Positions 50,421 through 63,000 of a DNA stretch of 64,000 nt are shown piece by piece. The notes beneath the pieces are model-generated. The model did not search any database. It worked only from the letters and a program-made list of their open reading frames with translations, and was not told the DNA's origin. The translations under genes and the position numbers were made by a program. The DNA lies in the NCBI RefSeq assembly GCF_016801865.2, contig NC_068937.1:3001940-3065939 (forward strand). Direction: 5' to 3'. How positions within the stretch are numbered: position 1 is the first letter of the stretch; each line of letters begins with the position of its first letter. This DNA comes from Culex pipiens pallens. Lineage: Eukaryota > Arthropoda > Insecta > Diptera > Culicidae.

Positions 50421-53400
50421 GTGTTGATCAAAAGTCTACAGCTCTATTTAAGTCCATCACTTCAAAAGACTGAAATTCTTTCAAAAATAATATAATTTGT
50501 TTTACCAACCACTTTTCATTTCTTGCATTTTACCCATTTTCTATGAATCAATCCGCAGCTCAAATTTAAGTCGTCAAGGTTTCAAGCCTATCGATCCTTA
50601 AACCATCACTTCAAAAAGACTGAAATTCTTTAAAAAATTATCTATTTTGTTTTACCAATAACTTTTCATTTCTAGCATTTTACCCATTTTCAGAGAATCA
50701 ATCCGGAGCTCAAATTTAAGTCGTCAAGGTTACAAGCCTATCGATCCTTAAACCATCACTTCAAAAAGACTGAAATTCTTTAAAAAATATCTATTTTGTT
50801 TTACCAATCACTTTTCATTTCTTGCATTTTACCCATTTTCTGAGAATCAATCCGGAGCTCAAATTTAAGTCGTCAAGGTTACAAGCCTATCGATCCTTAA
50901 ACCATCACTTCAAAAAGACTGAAATTCCTTTAAAAAATATCTATTTTGTTTTACCAATCACTTTTCATTTCTTACATTTTACCCATTTTCTGAGAATCAA
51001 TCCGGAGCTCAAATTTAAGTCGTCAAGGTTATAAGCCTATCGATCCTTAAACCATCACATCAAAAAGACTGAAATTCTTTAAAAAAATATCTTTTTTGTT
51101 TTACCAATCACTTTTCATTTCTAGCATTTTACCCATTTTCAGAGAATCAATCCGGAGCTCAAATTTAAGTCGTCAAGGTTACAAGCCTATCGATCCTTAA
51201 ACCATCACTTCAAAAAGACTGAAATTCTTTAAAAAATTATCTATTTTGTTTTACCAATAACTTTTCATTTCTAGCATTTTACCCATTTTCAGAGAATCAA
51301 TCCGGAGCTCAAATTTAAGTCGTCAAGGTTACAAGCCTATCGATCCTTAAACCATCACATCAAAAAGACTGAAATTCTTAAAAAAATATCTATTTTCTTG
51401 CATTTTACCCATTTTCTGAGAATCAATCCGGAGCTCAAATTTAAGTCGTCAAGGTTATAAGCCTATCGATCCTTAAACCATCACATCAAAAAGACTGAAA
51501 TTCTTTAAAAAATATCTATTTTGTTTTTCCAATCACTTTTCATTTCTTGCATTTTACCCATTTTCTGAGAATCAATCCGGAGCTCAAATTTGAGTCGTCA
51601 AGGTTATAAGCCTATCGATCCTTAAACCATCACATCAAAAAGACTGAAATTCTTTAAAAAAATATCTTTTTTGTTTTACCAATAACTTTTCATTCCTAGC
51701 ATTTTACCCATTTTCAGAGAATCAATCCGGAGCTCAAATTTAAGTCGTCAAGGTTACAAGCCTATCGATCCTTAAACCATCACATCAAAAAGACTGAAAT
51801 TCTTAAAAAAAATATCTATTTTCTTGCATTTTACCCATTTTCTGAGAATCAATCCGGAGCTCAAATTTAAGTCGTCAAGGTTATAAGCCTATCGATCCTT
51901 AAACCATCACATCAAAAAGACTGAAATTCTTTAAAAAATATCTATTTTGTTTTTCCAATCACTTTTCATTTCTTGCATTTTACCCATTTTCTAAGAATCA
52001 ATCCGGAGCTCAAATTTGAGTCGTCAAGGTTATAAGCCTATCGATCCTTAAACCATCACATCAAAAAGACTGAAATTCTTTAAAAAAATATCTTTTTTGT
52101 TTTTCCAATCACTTTTCATTTCTTGCATTTTACCCATTTTCTGAGAATCAATCCGGAGCTCAAATTTAAGTCGTCAAGGTTACAAGCCTATCGATCCTTA
52201 AACCATCACATCAAAAAGACTGAAATTCTTAAAAAAATATCTATTTTCTTGCATTTTACCCATTTTCTGAGAATCAATCCGGAGCTCAAATTTAAGTCGT
52301 CAAGGTTATAAGCCTATCGATCCTTAAACCATCACATCAAAAAGACTGAAATTCTTTAAAAAATATCTATTTTGTTTTTCCAATCACTTTTCATTTCTTG
52401 CATTTTACCCATTTTCTGAGAATCAATCCGGAGCTCAAATTTGAGTCGTCAAGGTTATAAGCCTATCGATCCTTAAACCATCACATCAAAAAGACTGAAA
52501 TTCTTTAAAAAAATATCTTTTTTGTTTTACCAATAACTTTTCATTCCTAGCATTTTACCCATTTTCAGAGAATCAATCCGGAGCTCAAATTTAAGTCGTC
52601 AAGGTTACAAGCCTATCGATCCTTAAACCATCACATCAAAAAGACTGAAATTCTTAAAAAAAATATCTATTTTCTTGCATTTTACCCATTTTCTGAGAAT
52701 CAATCCGGAGCTCAAATTTAAGTCGTCAAGGTTATAAGCCTATCGATCCTTAAACCATCACATCAAAAAGACTGAAATTCTTTAAAAAATATCTATTTTG
52801 TTTTTCCAATCACTTTTCATTTCTTGCATTTTACCCATTTTCTAAGAATCAATCCGGAGCTCAAATTTGAGTCGTCAAGGTTATAAGCCTATCGATCCTT
52901 AAACCATCACATCAAAAAGACTGAAATTCTTTAAAAAAATATCTTTTTTGTTTTTCCAATCACTTTTCATTTCTTGCATTTTACCCATTTTCAGAGAATC
53001 AATCCGGAGCTCAAATTTAAGTCGTCAAGGTTACAAGCCTATCGATCCTTAAACCATCACATCAAAAAGACTGAAATTCTTAAAAAAATATCTATTTTCT
53101 TGCATTTTACCCATTTTCTGAGAATCAATCCGGAGCTCAAATTTAAGTCGTCAAGGTTATAAGCCTATCGATCCTTAAACCATCACATCAAAAAGACTGA
53201 AATTCTTTAAAAAATATCTATTTTGTTTTTCCAATCACTTTTCATTTCTTGCATTTTACCCATTTTCTGAGAATCAATCCGGAGCTCAAATTTAAGTCGT
53301 CAAGGTTATAAGCCTATCGATCCTTAAACCATCACATCAAAAAGACTGAAATTCTTTAAAAAATATCTATTTTGTTTTACCAATCACTTTTCATTTCTTG

Positions 53401-53830
53401 CATTTTACCCATTTTCTGAGAATCAATCCGGAGCTCAAATTTAAGTCGTCAAGGTTATAAGCCTATCGATCCTTAAACCATCACTTCAAAAAGACTGAAA
53501 TTCTTAAAAAAATATCTATTTTGTTTTTCCAATCACTTTTCATTTCTTGTATTTTACCCATTTTCAGAGAATCAATCCGGAGCTCAAATTTAAGTCGTCA
53601 AGGCCTATCGATCCTTAAACCATCACTTCAAAAAGACTGAAATTCTTTTAAAAAAAATATCTATTTTGTTTTACCAATAACTTTTCATTTCTAGCATTTT
53701 ACTCATTTTCTGAGAATCAATCCGGAGCTCAAATTTAAGTCGTCAAGGTTATAAGCCTATCGATCATAACATAACATAACATCAAAAGACTGAATTTTTC
53801 GTTATTAATATCTATTTTCAGAAGTTCAAT
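50421..53830. repeat. ~150-bp satellite with 851-bp higher-order repeats
   Basis: About 23 units are marked by TCCGGAGCTC (50702, 50851, 51001, 51151, 51301, 51427 ... 53721). Full units are 149-150 bp. Every third unit from 51301 onward is a 126-127-bp deletion form. The step pattern 126-149-150-127-149-150 sums to 851 bp and repeats (51427, 52278, 53129), with matching private variants such as ctaagaatc at 52002 and 52853. Edge units are more diverged, as expected for unequal exchange. The 60-70-codon frames in it are repeat artefacts. Confidence 0.95.
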
Positions 53831-54159
53831 CAGGAATGTGAATTAATATCGTCAAGGTTATGAGCCTAACGATCTTTAATCACAGGTAATGACAGAAAAG
53901 TCTGAAATTCTTTCCAAAGATAAAAATTATTCGAAGCTCAAATTTAAATATTGAAGTTGTTCAATACGATTTTTTAAGTTCATATAAAATAAATTATACG
54001 TTCGCTTTATTTAAAGATGCTTTTAAGCATATAATTGCTAACGTCATCTCTTCTTCTCGCATAGTACTTAAAATATTGTAGCTTCTTTGAATCTTAGTCT
54101 AAGGCATTTTTCCTTTGTTTTTGGTCAAGGCAAGCATTTTGCTCGAAGTTCCAATATCC
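53831..54159. other. junction between the two satellites
   Basis: About 330 bp of AT-rich sequence with no repeat match seen to either array beyond decayed edge units. No gene. Confidence 0.5.
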
Positions 54160-57100
54160 ATGTACTAACCTCTCGAGGGACTCAAGCTAAAACTTGCAAC
54201 ATTCACGCCGCAACGTCGCTGAGAAAGAATCTTGTACCTGCTGTACCCTCTCAAGGGACTCAAGCTCAAAACTCCAACATTTGCGTTCTACCCTCACGGG
54301 GGACTCAAACTCTTATTCATTTACGGACATGCTCTACCCTCCCAGGGGACTCAAGCTCAAATTTTCAACAATTACGCTCTACCCTCTCAGGGGACTCAAG
54401 CTCAAAACCCCAACATTTGCGTTCTACCCTCACGGGGGACTCAAACTCTAAATCATTTACGTACACGCTCTACCCTCCCAGGGGACTCAAGCATACATTT
54501 TCAACAATTACGCTCTACCCTCTCAGGGGACTCAAGCCATGCTACCTTGTTGTACCCTCTCAAGGGACTCAAGCTCAAAAACTCCAACATTTGCGTTCTA
54601 CCCTCACGGGGGACTCAAACTCTGATTCATTTACGGACATGCTCTACCCTCCCAGGGGACTCAAGCTAAAATTTTCAACAATTACGCTCTACCCTCTCAG
54701 GGGACTCAAGCTCAAAACTCCAACATTTGCGTTCTACCCTCACGGGGGACTCAAACTCTAAATCATTTACGTACACGCTCTACCCTCCCAGGGGACTCAA
54801 GCTCAAATTTTCAACAATTACGTTCTACCCTCTCAGGGGACTCAAGCTCAAAACTTCAACATTTGCGTTCTACCCTCACGGGGGACTCAAACTCTTATTC
54901 ATTTACGGACATGCTCTACCCTCCCAGGGGACTCAAGCTCAAATTTTCAACAATTACGCTCTACTCTCTCAGGGGACTCAAGCTCAAAACTCCAACATTT
55001 GCGTTCTACCCTCACGGGGGACTCGAACTCTAATTTATTTAAGTACACGCTCTACCCTCCCAGGGGACTCAAGCATACATTTTCAACAATTACGCTCTAC
55101 CCTCTCAGGGAACTCAAGCCATGCTACCATGTTGTACCCTCTCAAGGGACTCAAGCTCAAAAACTCCAACATTTGCGTTCTACCCTCACGGGGGACTCAA
55201 ACTCTGATTCATTTACGGACATGCTCTACCCTCCCAGGGGACTCAAGCTAAAATTTTCAACAATTACGCTCTACCCTCCCAGGGGACTCAAGCTCAAATT
55301 TTCAACAATTACGTTCTACCCTCTCAGGGGACTCAAGCTCAAAACTTCAACATTTGCGTTCTACCCTCACGGGGGACTCAAACTCTTATTCATTTACGGA
55401 CATGCTCTACCCTCCCAGGGGACTCAAGCTCAAATTTTCAACAATTACGCTCTACTCTCTCAGGGGACTCAAGCTCAAAACTCCAACATTTGCGTTCTAC
55501 CCTCACGGGGGACTCAAACTCTTATTCATTTACGGACATGCTCTACCCTCCCAGGGGACTCAAGCTCAAATTTTCAACAATTACGCTCTACCCTCTCAGG
55601 GGACTCAAGCTCAAAACCCCAACATTTGCGTTCTACCCTCACGGGGGACTCGAACTCTAATTTATTTAAGTACACGCTCTACCCTCCCAGGGGACTCAAG
55701 CATACATTTTCAACAATTACGCTCTACCCTCTCAGGGAACTCAAGCCATGCTACCATGTTGTACCCTCTCAAGGGACTCAAGCTCAAAAACTCCAACATT
55801 TGCGTTCTACCCTCACGGGGGACTCAAACTCTGATTCATTTACGGACATGCTCTACCCTCCCAGGGGACTCAAGCTAAAATTTTCAACAATTACGCTCTA
55901 CCCTCTCAGGGGACTCAAGCTCAAAACTCCAACATTTGCGTTCTACCCTCACGGGGGACTCGAACTCTAATTTATTTAAGTACACGCTCTACCCTCCCAG
56001 GGGACTCAAGCATACATTTTCAACAATTACGCTCTACCCTCTCAGGGGACTCAAGCTCAAAACTCCAACATTTGCGTTCTACCCTCACTGGGGACTCAAA
56101 CTCTAATTGATTTTCGTACACACTCTATCCTTCCAGGGGACTCAAGCATACATTTTCAACAATTACGCTCTACCCTCTCAGGGGACTCAAGCTCAAAACC
56201 CCAACATTTGCGTTCTACCCTCACGGGGGACTCAAACTCTAAATCATTTACGTACACGCTCTACCCTCCCAGGGGACTCAAGCATACATTTTCAACAATT
56301 ACGCTCTACCCTCTCAGGGGACTCAAGCCATGCTACCTTGTTGTACCCTCTCAAGGGACTCAAGCTCAAAAACTCCAACATTTGCGTTCTACCCTCACGG
56401 GGGACTCAAACTCTTATTCATTTACGGACATGCTCTACCCTCCCAGGGGACTCAAGCTCAAATTTTCAACAATTACGCTCTACCCTCTCAGGGGACTCAA
56501 GCTCAAAACTCCAACATTTGCGTTCTACCCTCACGGGGGACTCAAACTCTTATTCATTTACGGACATGCTCTACCCTCCCAGGGGACTCAAGCTCAAATT
56601 TTCAACAATTACGTTCTACCCTCTCAGGGGACTCAAGCTCAAAACTTCAACATTTGCGTTCTACCCTCACGGGGGACTCAAACTCTTATTCATTTACGGA
56701 CATGCTCTACCCTCCCAGGGGACTCAAGCTCAAATTTTCAACAATTACGCTCTACTCTCTCAGGGGACTCAAGCTCAAAACTCCAACATTTGCGTTCTAC
56801 CCTCACGGGGGACTCAAACTCTTATTCATTTACGGACATGCTCTACCCTCCCAGGGGACTCAAGCTCAAATTTTCAACAATTACGCTCTACCCTCTCAGG
56901 GGACTCAAGCTCAAAACCCCAACATTTGCGTTCTACCCTCACGGGGGACTCAAACTCTAAATCATTTACGTACACGCTCTACCCTCCCAGGGGACTCAAG
57001 CATACATTTTCAACAATTACGCTCTACCCTCTCAGGGGACTCAAGCCATGCTACCTTGTTGTACCCTCTCAAGGGACTCAAGCTCAAAAACTCCAACATT

Positions 57101-58850
57101 TGCGTTCTACCCTCACGGGGGACTCAAACTCTGATTCATTTACGGACATGCTCTACCCTCCCAGGGGACTCAAGCTAAAATTTTCAACAATTACGCTCTA
57201 CCCTCTCAGGGGACTCAAGCTCAAAACTCCAACATTTGCGTTCTACCCTCACGGGGGACTCAAACTCTAAATCATTTACGTACACGCTCTACCCTCCCAG
57301 GGGACTCAAGCTCAAATTTTCAACAATTACGTTCTACCCTCTCAGGGGACTCAAGCTCAAAACTTCAACATTTGCGTTCTACCCTCACGGGGGACTCAAA
57401 CTCTTATTCATTTACGGACATGCTCTACCCTCCCAGGGGACTCAAGCTCAAATTTTCAACAATTACGCTCTACCCTCTCAGGGGACTCAAGCTCAAAACC
57501 CCAACATTTGCGTTCTACCCTCACGGGGGACTCAAACTCTAAATCATTTACGTACACGCTCTACCCTCCCAGGGGACTCAAGCATACATTTTCAACAATT
57601 ACGCTCTACCCTCTCAGGGGACTCAAGCCATGCTACCTTGTTGTACCCTCTCAAGGGACTCAAGCTCAAAAACTCCAACATTTGCGTTCTACCCTCACGG
57701 GGGACTCAAACTCTTATTCATTTACGGACATGCTCTACCCTCCCAGGGGACTCAAGCTCAAATTTTCAACAATTACGCTCTACCCTCTCAGGGGACTCAA
57801 GCTCAAAACCCCAACATTTGCGTTCTACCCTCACGGGGGACTCAAACTCTGATTCATTTACGGACATGCTCTACCCTCCCAGGGGACTCAAGCTAAAATT
57901 TTCAACAATTACGCTCTACCCTCTCAGGGGACTCAAGCTCAAAACTCCAACATTTGCGTTCTACCCTCACGGGGGACTCAAACTCTTATTTATTTAAGTA
58001 CACGCTCTACCCTCCCAGGGGACTCAAGCTCAAATTTTCAACAATTACGTTCTACCCTCTCAGGGGACTCAAGCTCAAAACTTCAACATTTGCGTTCTAC
58101 CCTCACGGGGGACTCAAACTCTGATTCATTTACGGACATGCTCTACCCTCCCAGGGGACTCAAGCTCAAATTTTCAACAATTACGCTCTACCCTCTCAGG
58201 GGACTCAAGCTCAAAACCCCAACATTTGCGTTCTACCCTCACGGGGGACTCAAACTCTAAATCATTTACGTACACGCTCTACCCTCCCAGGGGACTCAAG
58301 CATACATTTTCAACAATTACGCTCTACCCTCTCAGGGGACTCAAGCTCAAAACTCCAACATTTGCGTTCTACCCTCACTGGGGACTCAAACTCTAATTCA
58401 TTTTCGTACACACTCTATCCTTCCAGGGGACTCAAGCATACATTTTCAACAATTACGCTCTACCCTCTCAGGGGACTCAAGCCATGCTACCATGCTGTAC
58501 CCTCTCAAGGGACTCAAGTTCAAAAACTCCAACATTTGCGTTCTACCCTCACGAGGGACTCAAACTCTAATACATTTACGTACACGCTCTATCCTCTCAA
58601 GGGACTCAAGCTCAAATTTTCAACAATCACGCTCTACTTCCGCTCTACCTTCTCAGGGGACTCAAGCCATGCTACCATGCTCTACCCTTTCAAGGGACTC
58701 AAGCTCAAAAGCTCCAACATTTGCGTTCTACCCTCACGAGGGACTCAAACTCTAATTCATTTACGTCCATGCTCTACCCTCCCAGGGGGCTCAAGCATAA
58801 ATTTACAGCATTCACGCTTTACCCTGTCAGGAAACTCAAACATTAATTTT
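54160..58850. repeat. ~45-bp satellite in ~136-bp trimers
   Basis: About 100 subunits share the core CTACCCTCNCNGGGGACTCA. Three subtypes of 45, 45 and 46 bp alternate, giving a trimer of ~136 bp. A rarer subtype with GCCATGCTACC occurs at 54538, 55120, 55747, 56329, 57047, 57629 and 58483, and three of the intervals are 582 bp. The plus strand stays open for up to 387 codons across shifting frames (LPSQGTQAQ, YPLRGLKLK, STLSGDSSS). The minus strand, the sense strand of the host element, has stops in every frame of each unit, so it is not a coding array. Confidence 0.95.
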
Positions 58851-59726
58851 CAAATGACATTCACAAACGTTCTTCTATACTATCAAGAATACATTATAAT
58901 TGCTATATTATGAAACATCTGAATTTATCTTTACGCCAAGAAAATCATCTTTTTCACTGTTCACTGTATCGTTGTAACAATATGTAGCGTTTCTTCTATA
59001 ATAATAAAATGTTTAATTAACTCGTTCAGACAACCAATGGTCTAACACAATTTTCAACGTTGTCCCACAAAAACTAGAATTTTGATCAAACATCGGCCTT
59101 TTGTCGGACTGACAGTAGATCATCTACCATATGCTGATTTTAAAAGAGTCGGTCCTACATCGTGGTAATGTTTCGACGCTTTTTCTTACAGGGTAAACAC
59201 TTGTCAAGTATTTCGTCTCTGTTTATGCTTTTTTTTTGCCGCAAAAGCTTACCGAACCAGGTTTTTTAATAACAAATTTCATGCAATTTCGGTCCTCCTC
59301 CTGCAATAACTTGGTCACGATTTACTTGGCAAAATTAACGGCGCCGTTCACAAAATAGTTAACAACAAAAAACCCGTAAAATTATTCGGACATTCACCGA
59401 GTTTTGTTAATGTTGCAATTGCAGTTCACTAAAACCACTATTTTGAACATAACAACACTGTTACTCACGTTTTTTAGTGATAAACATCTGTTCCGTCGTT
59501 CGGAACAAAACATTTCAGCTCAATCATGCAGTCGTCAAAACGCCCGACGTTTGTCGAGCCATGTCAGCCACTTGGCCTAATATCCAACCTTTTTGTTTTT
59601 TTACCGGGCAGCTCCATCATGGCTTCCCAAGCGTCACAGAACAGCAACCGAACTAAGCGGAAAAATGCACTGAACTTTTCACATTTTCACTGTAAAAACA
59701 TGTTTCTTCATTATTAAACAATCGCG
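58851..59726 (-). other. 5' leader region of the LTR element
   Basis: About 880 bp of unique sequence between the 45-bp array and the primer-binding site. In minus orientation this is where a leader and gag start would lie. No gag-like frame or zinc-knuckle Cys motif is seen. It may hold packaging signals, by analogy with other large non-autonomous elements. Confidence 0.55.
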
Positions 59727-59744
59727 GGAGCGCTGTTTGCGCCA
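59727..59744 (-). other. putative primer-binding site
   Basis: On the minus strand the sequence starts TGGCGCAAACAGCGCTCC, one base inside the 5' LTR. The initial TGG matches the CCA end of a tRNA, and TGGCGC is frequent in insect LTR elements. The specific tRNA was not identified. Confidence 0.65.
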
Positions 59745-59745
59745 T

Positions 59746-59996
59746 TGTCGTGGCTGGAGCGGGATTTCCTTCAGATTTTCCGACTATTTCGGATTATTTT
59801 CGGAGACACAGAAACACGCGTTGTTTAGGCCCAAAACATAACACAAGACTGTTTATTCTTTTCTCTCTCTCGCGTCAACCAAGCACACGCACACAACTCA
59901 ACACCAATGTATATTCGAAGCAAGGTGTGACATTTCCTATTACTAGCTTGTATGAGTATCTTATTTATTCATCGCCTACCAATCTCATCCACTACA
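59746..59996 (-). repeat. 5' LTR (minus orientation)
   Basis: 251 bp, base-for-base the same by eye as 49643-49893, including AATAAA (complement of 59852-59857). It should hold the element's promoter. No strong TATA box was assigned. Confidence 0.9.
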
Positions 59997-60001
59997 CAGC
60001 C

Positions 60002-63000
60002 CTTGTTTGAGCTAATGTCGCCCCCCTCGGAGAGTGGCAACACTTTGGCTACTTTGTTTACCCTTCTAAGTAACTGTCACTTGCCTTGGCAACACTGTTT
60101 TGCTGTGTTCTCTGTGATGGTTTGTGTAAAATAATCGGAACACGGTCCGGTCAAAGGGTCGGAACCCTTTCCGGCCTAAATTATTCACTGAGAAAAATCG
60201 CTCTTTTCTTTTCTGCCTTTTCCTGAAACCACCTACATTCGATCATTAGAGAAGGGATCACAAAGGAACGGTAAAACCGGAAGATTATGACCGGGGCAAT
60301 GGTTCCGACTCAGTCCCGGAAAGAACATTATTTGCATACGAGATATTTGCTGCTGAAACGTGTGAGAATTGATGTGTGTGTGGGTGCGACCTTCCGGGAC
60401 CAATCAGTCTAAGAAAACCTTTTTTCGCTTCTCTTTAGCCCTAGGGCGAACCTTGAGGGGATTTTCCCGGAAGGAGGTTATGTCTACCTTTTGTCCCGCG
60501 GCAACAAATAAATGTTGTTTCTTCTGGGGAGTGCGATTAAGGGTTTTGAGGGAGATTTCCTGGGAATTTGACCTACTACAGGGTAGTTCCAATTTATCAT
60601 GGCAATCTTCGATGGTTCAAATGTCAGATTTCAGAAGAAAACGGCCGACAGTTAAAAAAAATGAAGTTAAAGGTTATGTGATTTTAACAGCAAAGGTTTC
60701 GCTTTCCGGAATTCTCTCTTTCCGAATTAGCGAATGTTTTCTGTACCTCTGGATCATCTACTCGCTCAACCACAGTAATTGATTTGTGGAATATGCATGA
60801 TTTTGAAGCAATAAATTTTATTTCCACGTCAAGTTCAAAGGCCATTGCTATGCATTCTCCTAACAACAAGTTCCAAGTTCATCTCTAAATTGAAAAGCAA
60901 CACTCTTCCAGCATTATACCAGATTCTCATGGCCAACTGTGTATCGTTTACTGATTCCGTTATAATGCTGCTACACGGCTATCACACTCCTTCTTGTGCT
61001 GTATCACATCATCATAAATTTCCATTCTTTATGCATTTACGTTACGATTTTTGCGTCGTTCCTTGCCACTTTGGTCGGGGGCAGACAACCGGAATAAGCT
61101 GGCCATGGATCCGCTCGAAGCTGGAGCAAATTTTGAAAAAAATGAAGAATCTTCCAAGATGTTGCAAAATGATAAGCTTCTTTCCTATTCTACTGGAACA
61201 GCTGTTACTGATTGCTTTGCATAGTCAGACCGAAAAGAAAGAATACTCACGTAAAATTCAAACAATTTCCTTTTTAACACATATTCAGAAATGGTTTCCG
61301 GAAACATGTGTTTTCCTACGATCCAAGCTGGACATGTCTCGTCTTCCTGAAGTATTCACTTTCCAGAGCAATCATAAATTCACAGGTTGCTTCGATGGCT
61401 TGGCTCTTCTCTCTTTTTTCTGTGTAGCTTTTTGCCTTCGATTTCAATCGAGATCGCTGAAACGTCGAGGATGACAACGCTGTCATCATTCGATATAATT
61501 TAATTAGAAATCCTTTTTCCTCATCGTTTTGCTTCACGACACTCCGCTTTGAGGTTGAGCAAATTCAACGGAATGTTTTGAATTAATACTTTTCTGAATT
61601 TCAAAGGATTTTGTCTCTTTTCGACAACGAAAAAACAATAACAAATATGAACTATAACTATTCCATCAATAAATTTTATTAAAAGCAGATGAGTATTTTT
61701 TTCCGTGTATTGCATATTGAACGCAGATTAAGGGCATCTCCACCGACAACTTCAATCACTGGTTGAAAATCTGGGCAACACTGCGCTTTTGCAGTCTCTT
61801 TTTCCGGAGAATCCCGAATAGGGAAGCGATACTTGGTCTCCGTTAGCCACATAACGGTCATAAATTTACCGGATCTACACCTGTCAAAGGAAAAAGGAAG
61901 AACAAACTAGCAAAGATGAAGCTGGTGAGCAAAAAAGAACTTATAATCAAATCAAAATCATAAAATTTTATCGGGCGTTTCGTTTCCTCCACCAAGAGTA
62001 GGAAAAAAAATCCGGAAGCGGAAACGGGGCAGATCCCGTGGTTGTCGTCGATTCCGTGTCTAATGAAATCACGATTTGTTTACGATTCGTGACCATCCTC
62101 GTCCGGGGCGGAATCTTCCGGACGTTGCTGCCGATGCTACCGGCTACAAGTGGATGAATAGTGCAAGCTATAGTTGGAATGCGAAGGGGATCGGACCATC
62201 GAAAGGACCATCTCTCCCAGGAGAGGACCATTTGTGATATTCAATCGAGCATTGAGTGAGGGGACAGATAAAAAAGAAAAACTTGCAAATAATGATCCGG
62301 AATGATTCGATTGGGTGCCAAAGTGGTGCTTTGTGTCAATTGGAGTTGACAGTTTGTGCCAAATCGGTGTAAAAATCCGTTTTTTGGTTTTTCATTCCAG
62401 CAGCTGTTTCTAGGTCTATTATTTAGAGGATTTACCTCAAAATCTATTTCAAACTGTGAAAATATCCAGCGACTACACGAGTCTTCCTCTACAATAAATG
62501 ATGCACCACACAATCGACCATTACAAACCACACAAAAACAATTTACTCCACCAAGCTGCTTCCATGTCCACGACCAAACAGCCTCATTTGTGTCCTCTTC
62601 CGAACAACCCGGTCCGAAAGCGATGCCCGAACCACAGCAACCGCAATCCGCCGGAACAATTTGTCCGCAATTACGACGACTCTTGAGCATAATTGCACTG
62701 TTAATTTATGCCTAGCCCCTGTACCTGGAACCTGCAAGTGGCGACCCTCGGGGGACCTGCATCTGTCACAACAAGCCTACTGTGTTGCGGTGGAGCAACC
62801 CGAATCGAACCGTTGTACTCTGCGTTGTCCAGCTGTGGCCGCCTGCTTCGATGTCCACTACATTAGGCAGGGCTGGCAATAAAATTATCCCCGTTGATGA
62901 ATTAGAGTGCATTCAGAGCGGTACTTAATAGTTTGTAGAGCGGTTACGGATGTGGCAATTAAACGGAACATCGTTTTTTGTCAATGGTTTCCGGAGCAGC

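Larger units (their letters stand above)
49638..60001 (-). mobile_element. complete non-autonomous LTR retrotransposon carrying satellite arrays
   Basis: Two 251-bp direct repeats (49643-49893 and 59746-59996), identical by eye, begin TG and end CA. They are flanked by the 5-bp duplication CAGCC (49638-49642 and 59997-60001). Orientation is minus for three reasons. TGGCGC, the usual start of a primer-binding site, lies one base inside the right LTR (59744 leftward). A polypurine tract abuts the left LTR. AATAAA lies within both LTRs on the minus strand. There is no gag, protease, reverse transcriptase, RNase H or integrase frame in the 9.85-kb interior, which is mostly two tandem arrays. It therefore fits the large non-autonomous (LARD-like) class and must borrow enzymes from an autonomous relative. 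The identical LTRs imply recent insertion. Confidence 0.9.

Noticed and set aside
50421..58850. CRISPR-like arrays
   Set aside because: The repeats are long, contiguous satellites without unique spacers, in a eukaryotic genome with no cas genes.
54087..58913. Overlapping repeat proteins up to 387 codons
   Set aside because: They lie in the 45-bp satellite, run antisense to the host LTR element, and the frames rotate with 46-bp units. The openness is best explained by the repeat.
60845..61474. 209-codon open stretch, the longest outside repeats
   Set aside because: It opens on TTG, not ATG, has no recognisable domain and no clear acceptor or donor. One such stretch in 64 kb is only mildly unexpected.
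62241..62690. 149-codon minus-strand frame with several Cys residues
   Set aside because: It overlaps an open plus-strand frame of similar length, and its Cys spacing fits no zinc-binding pattern I recognise.
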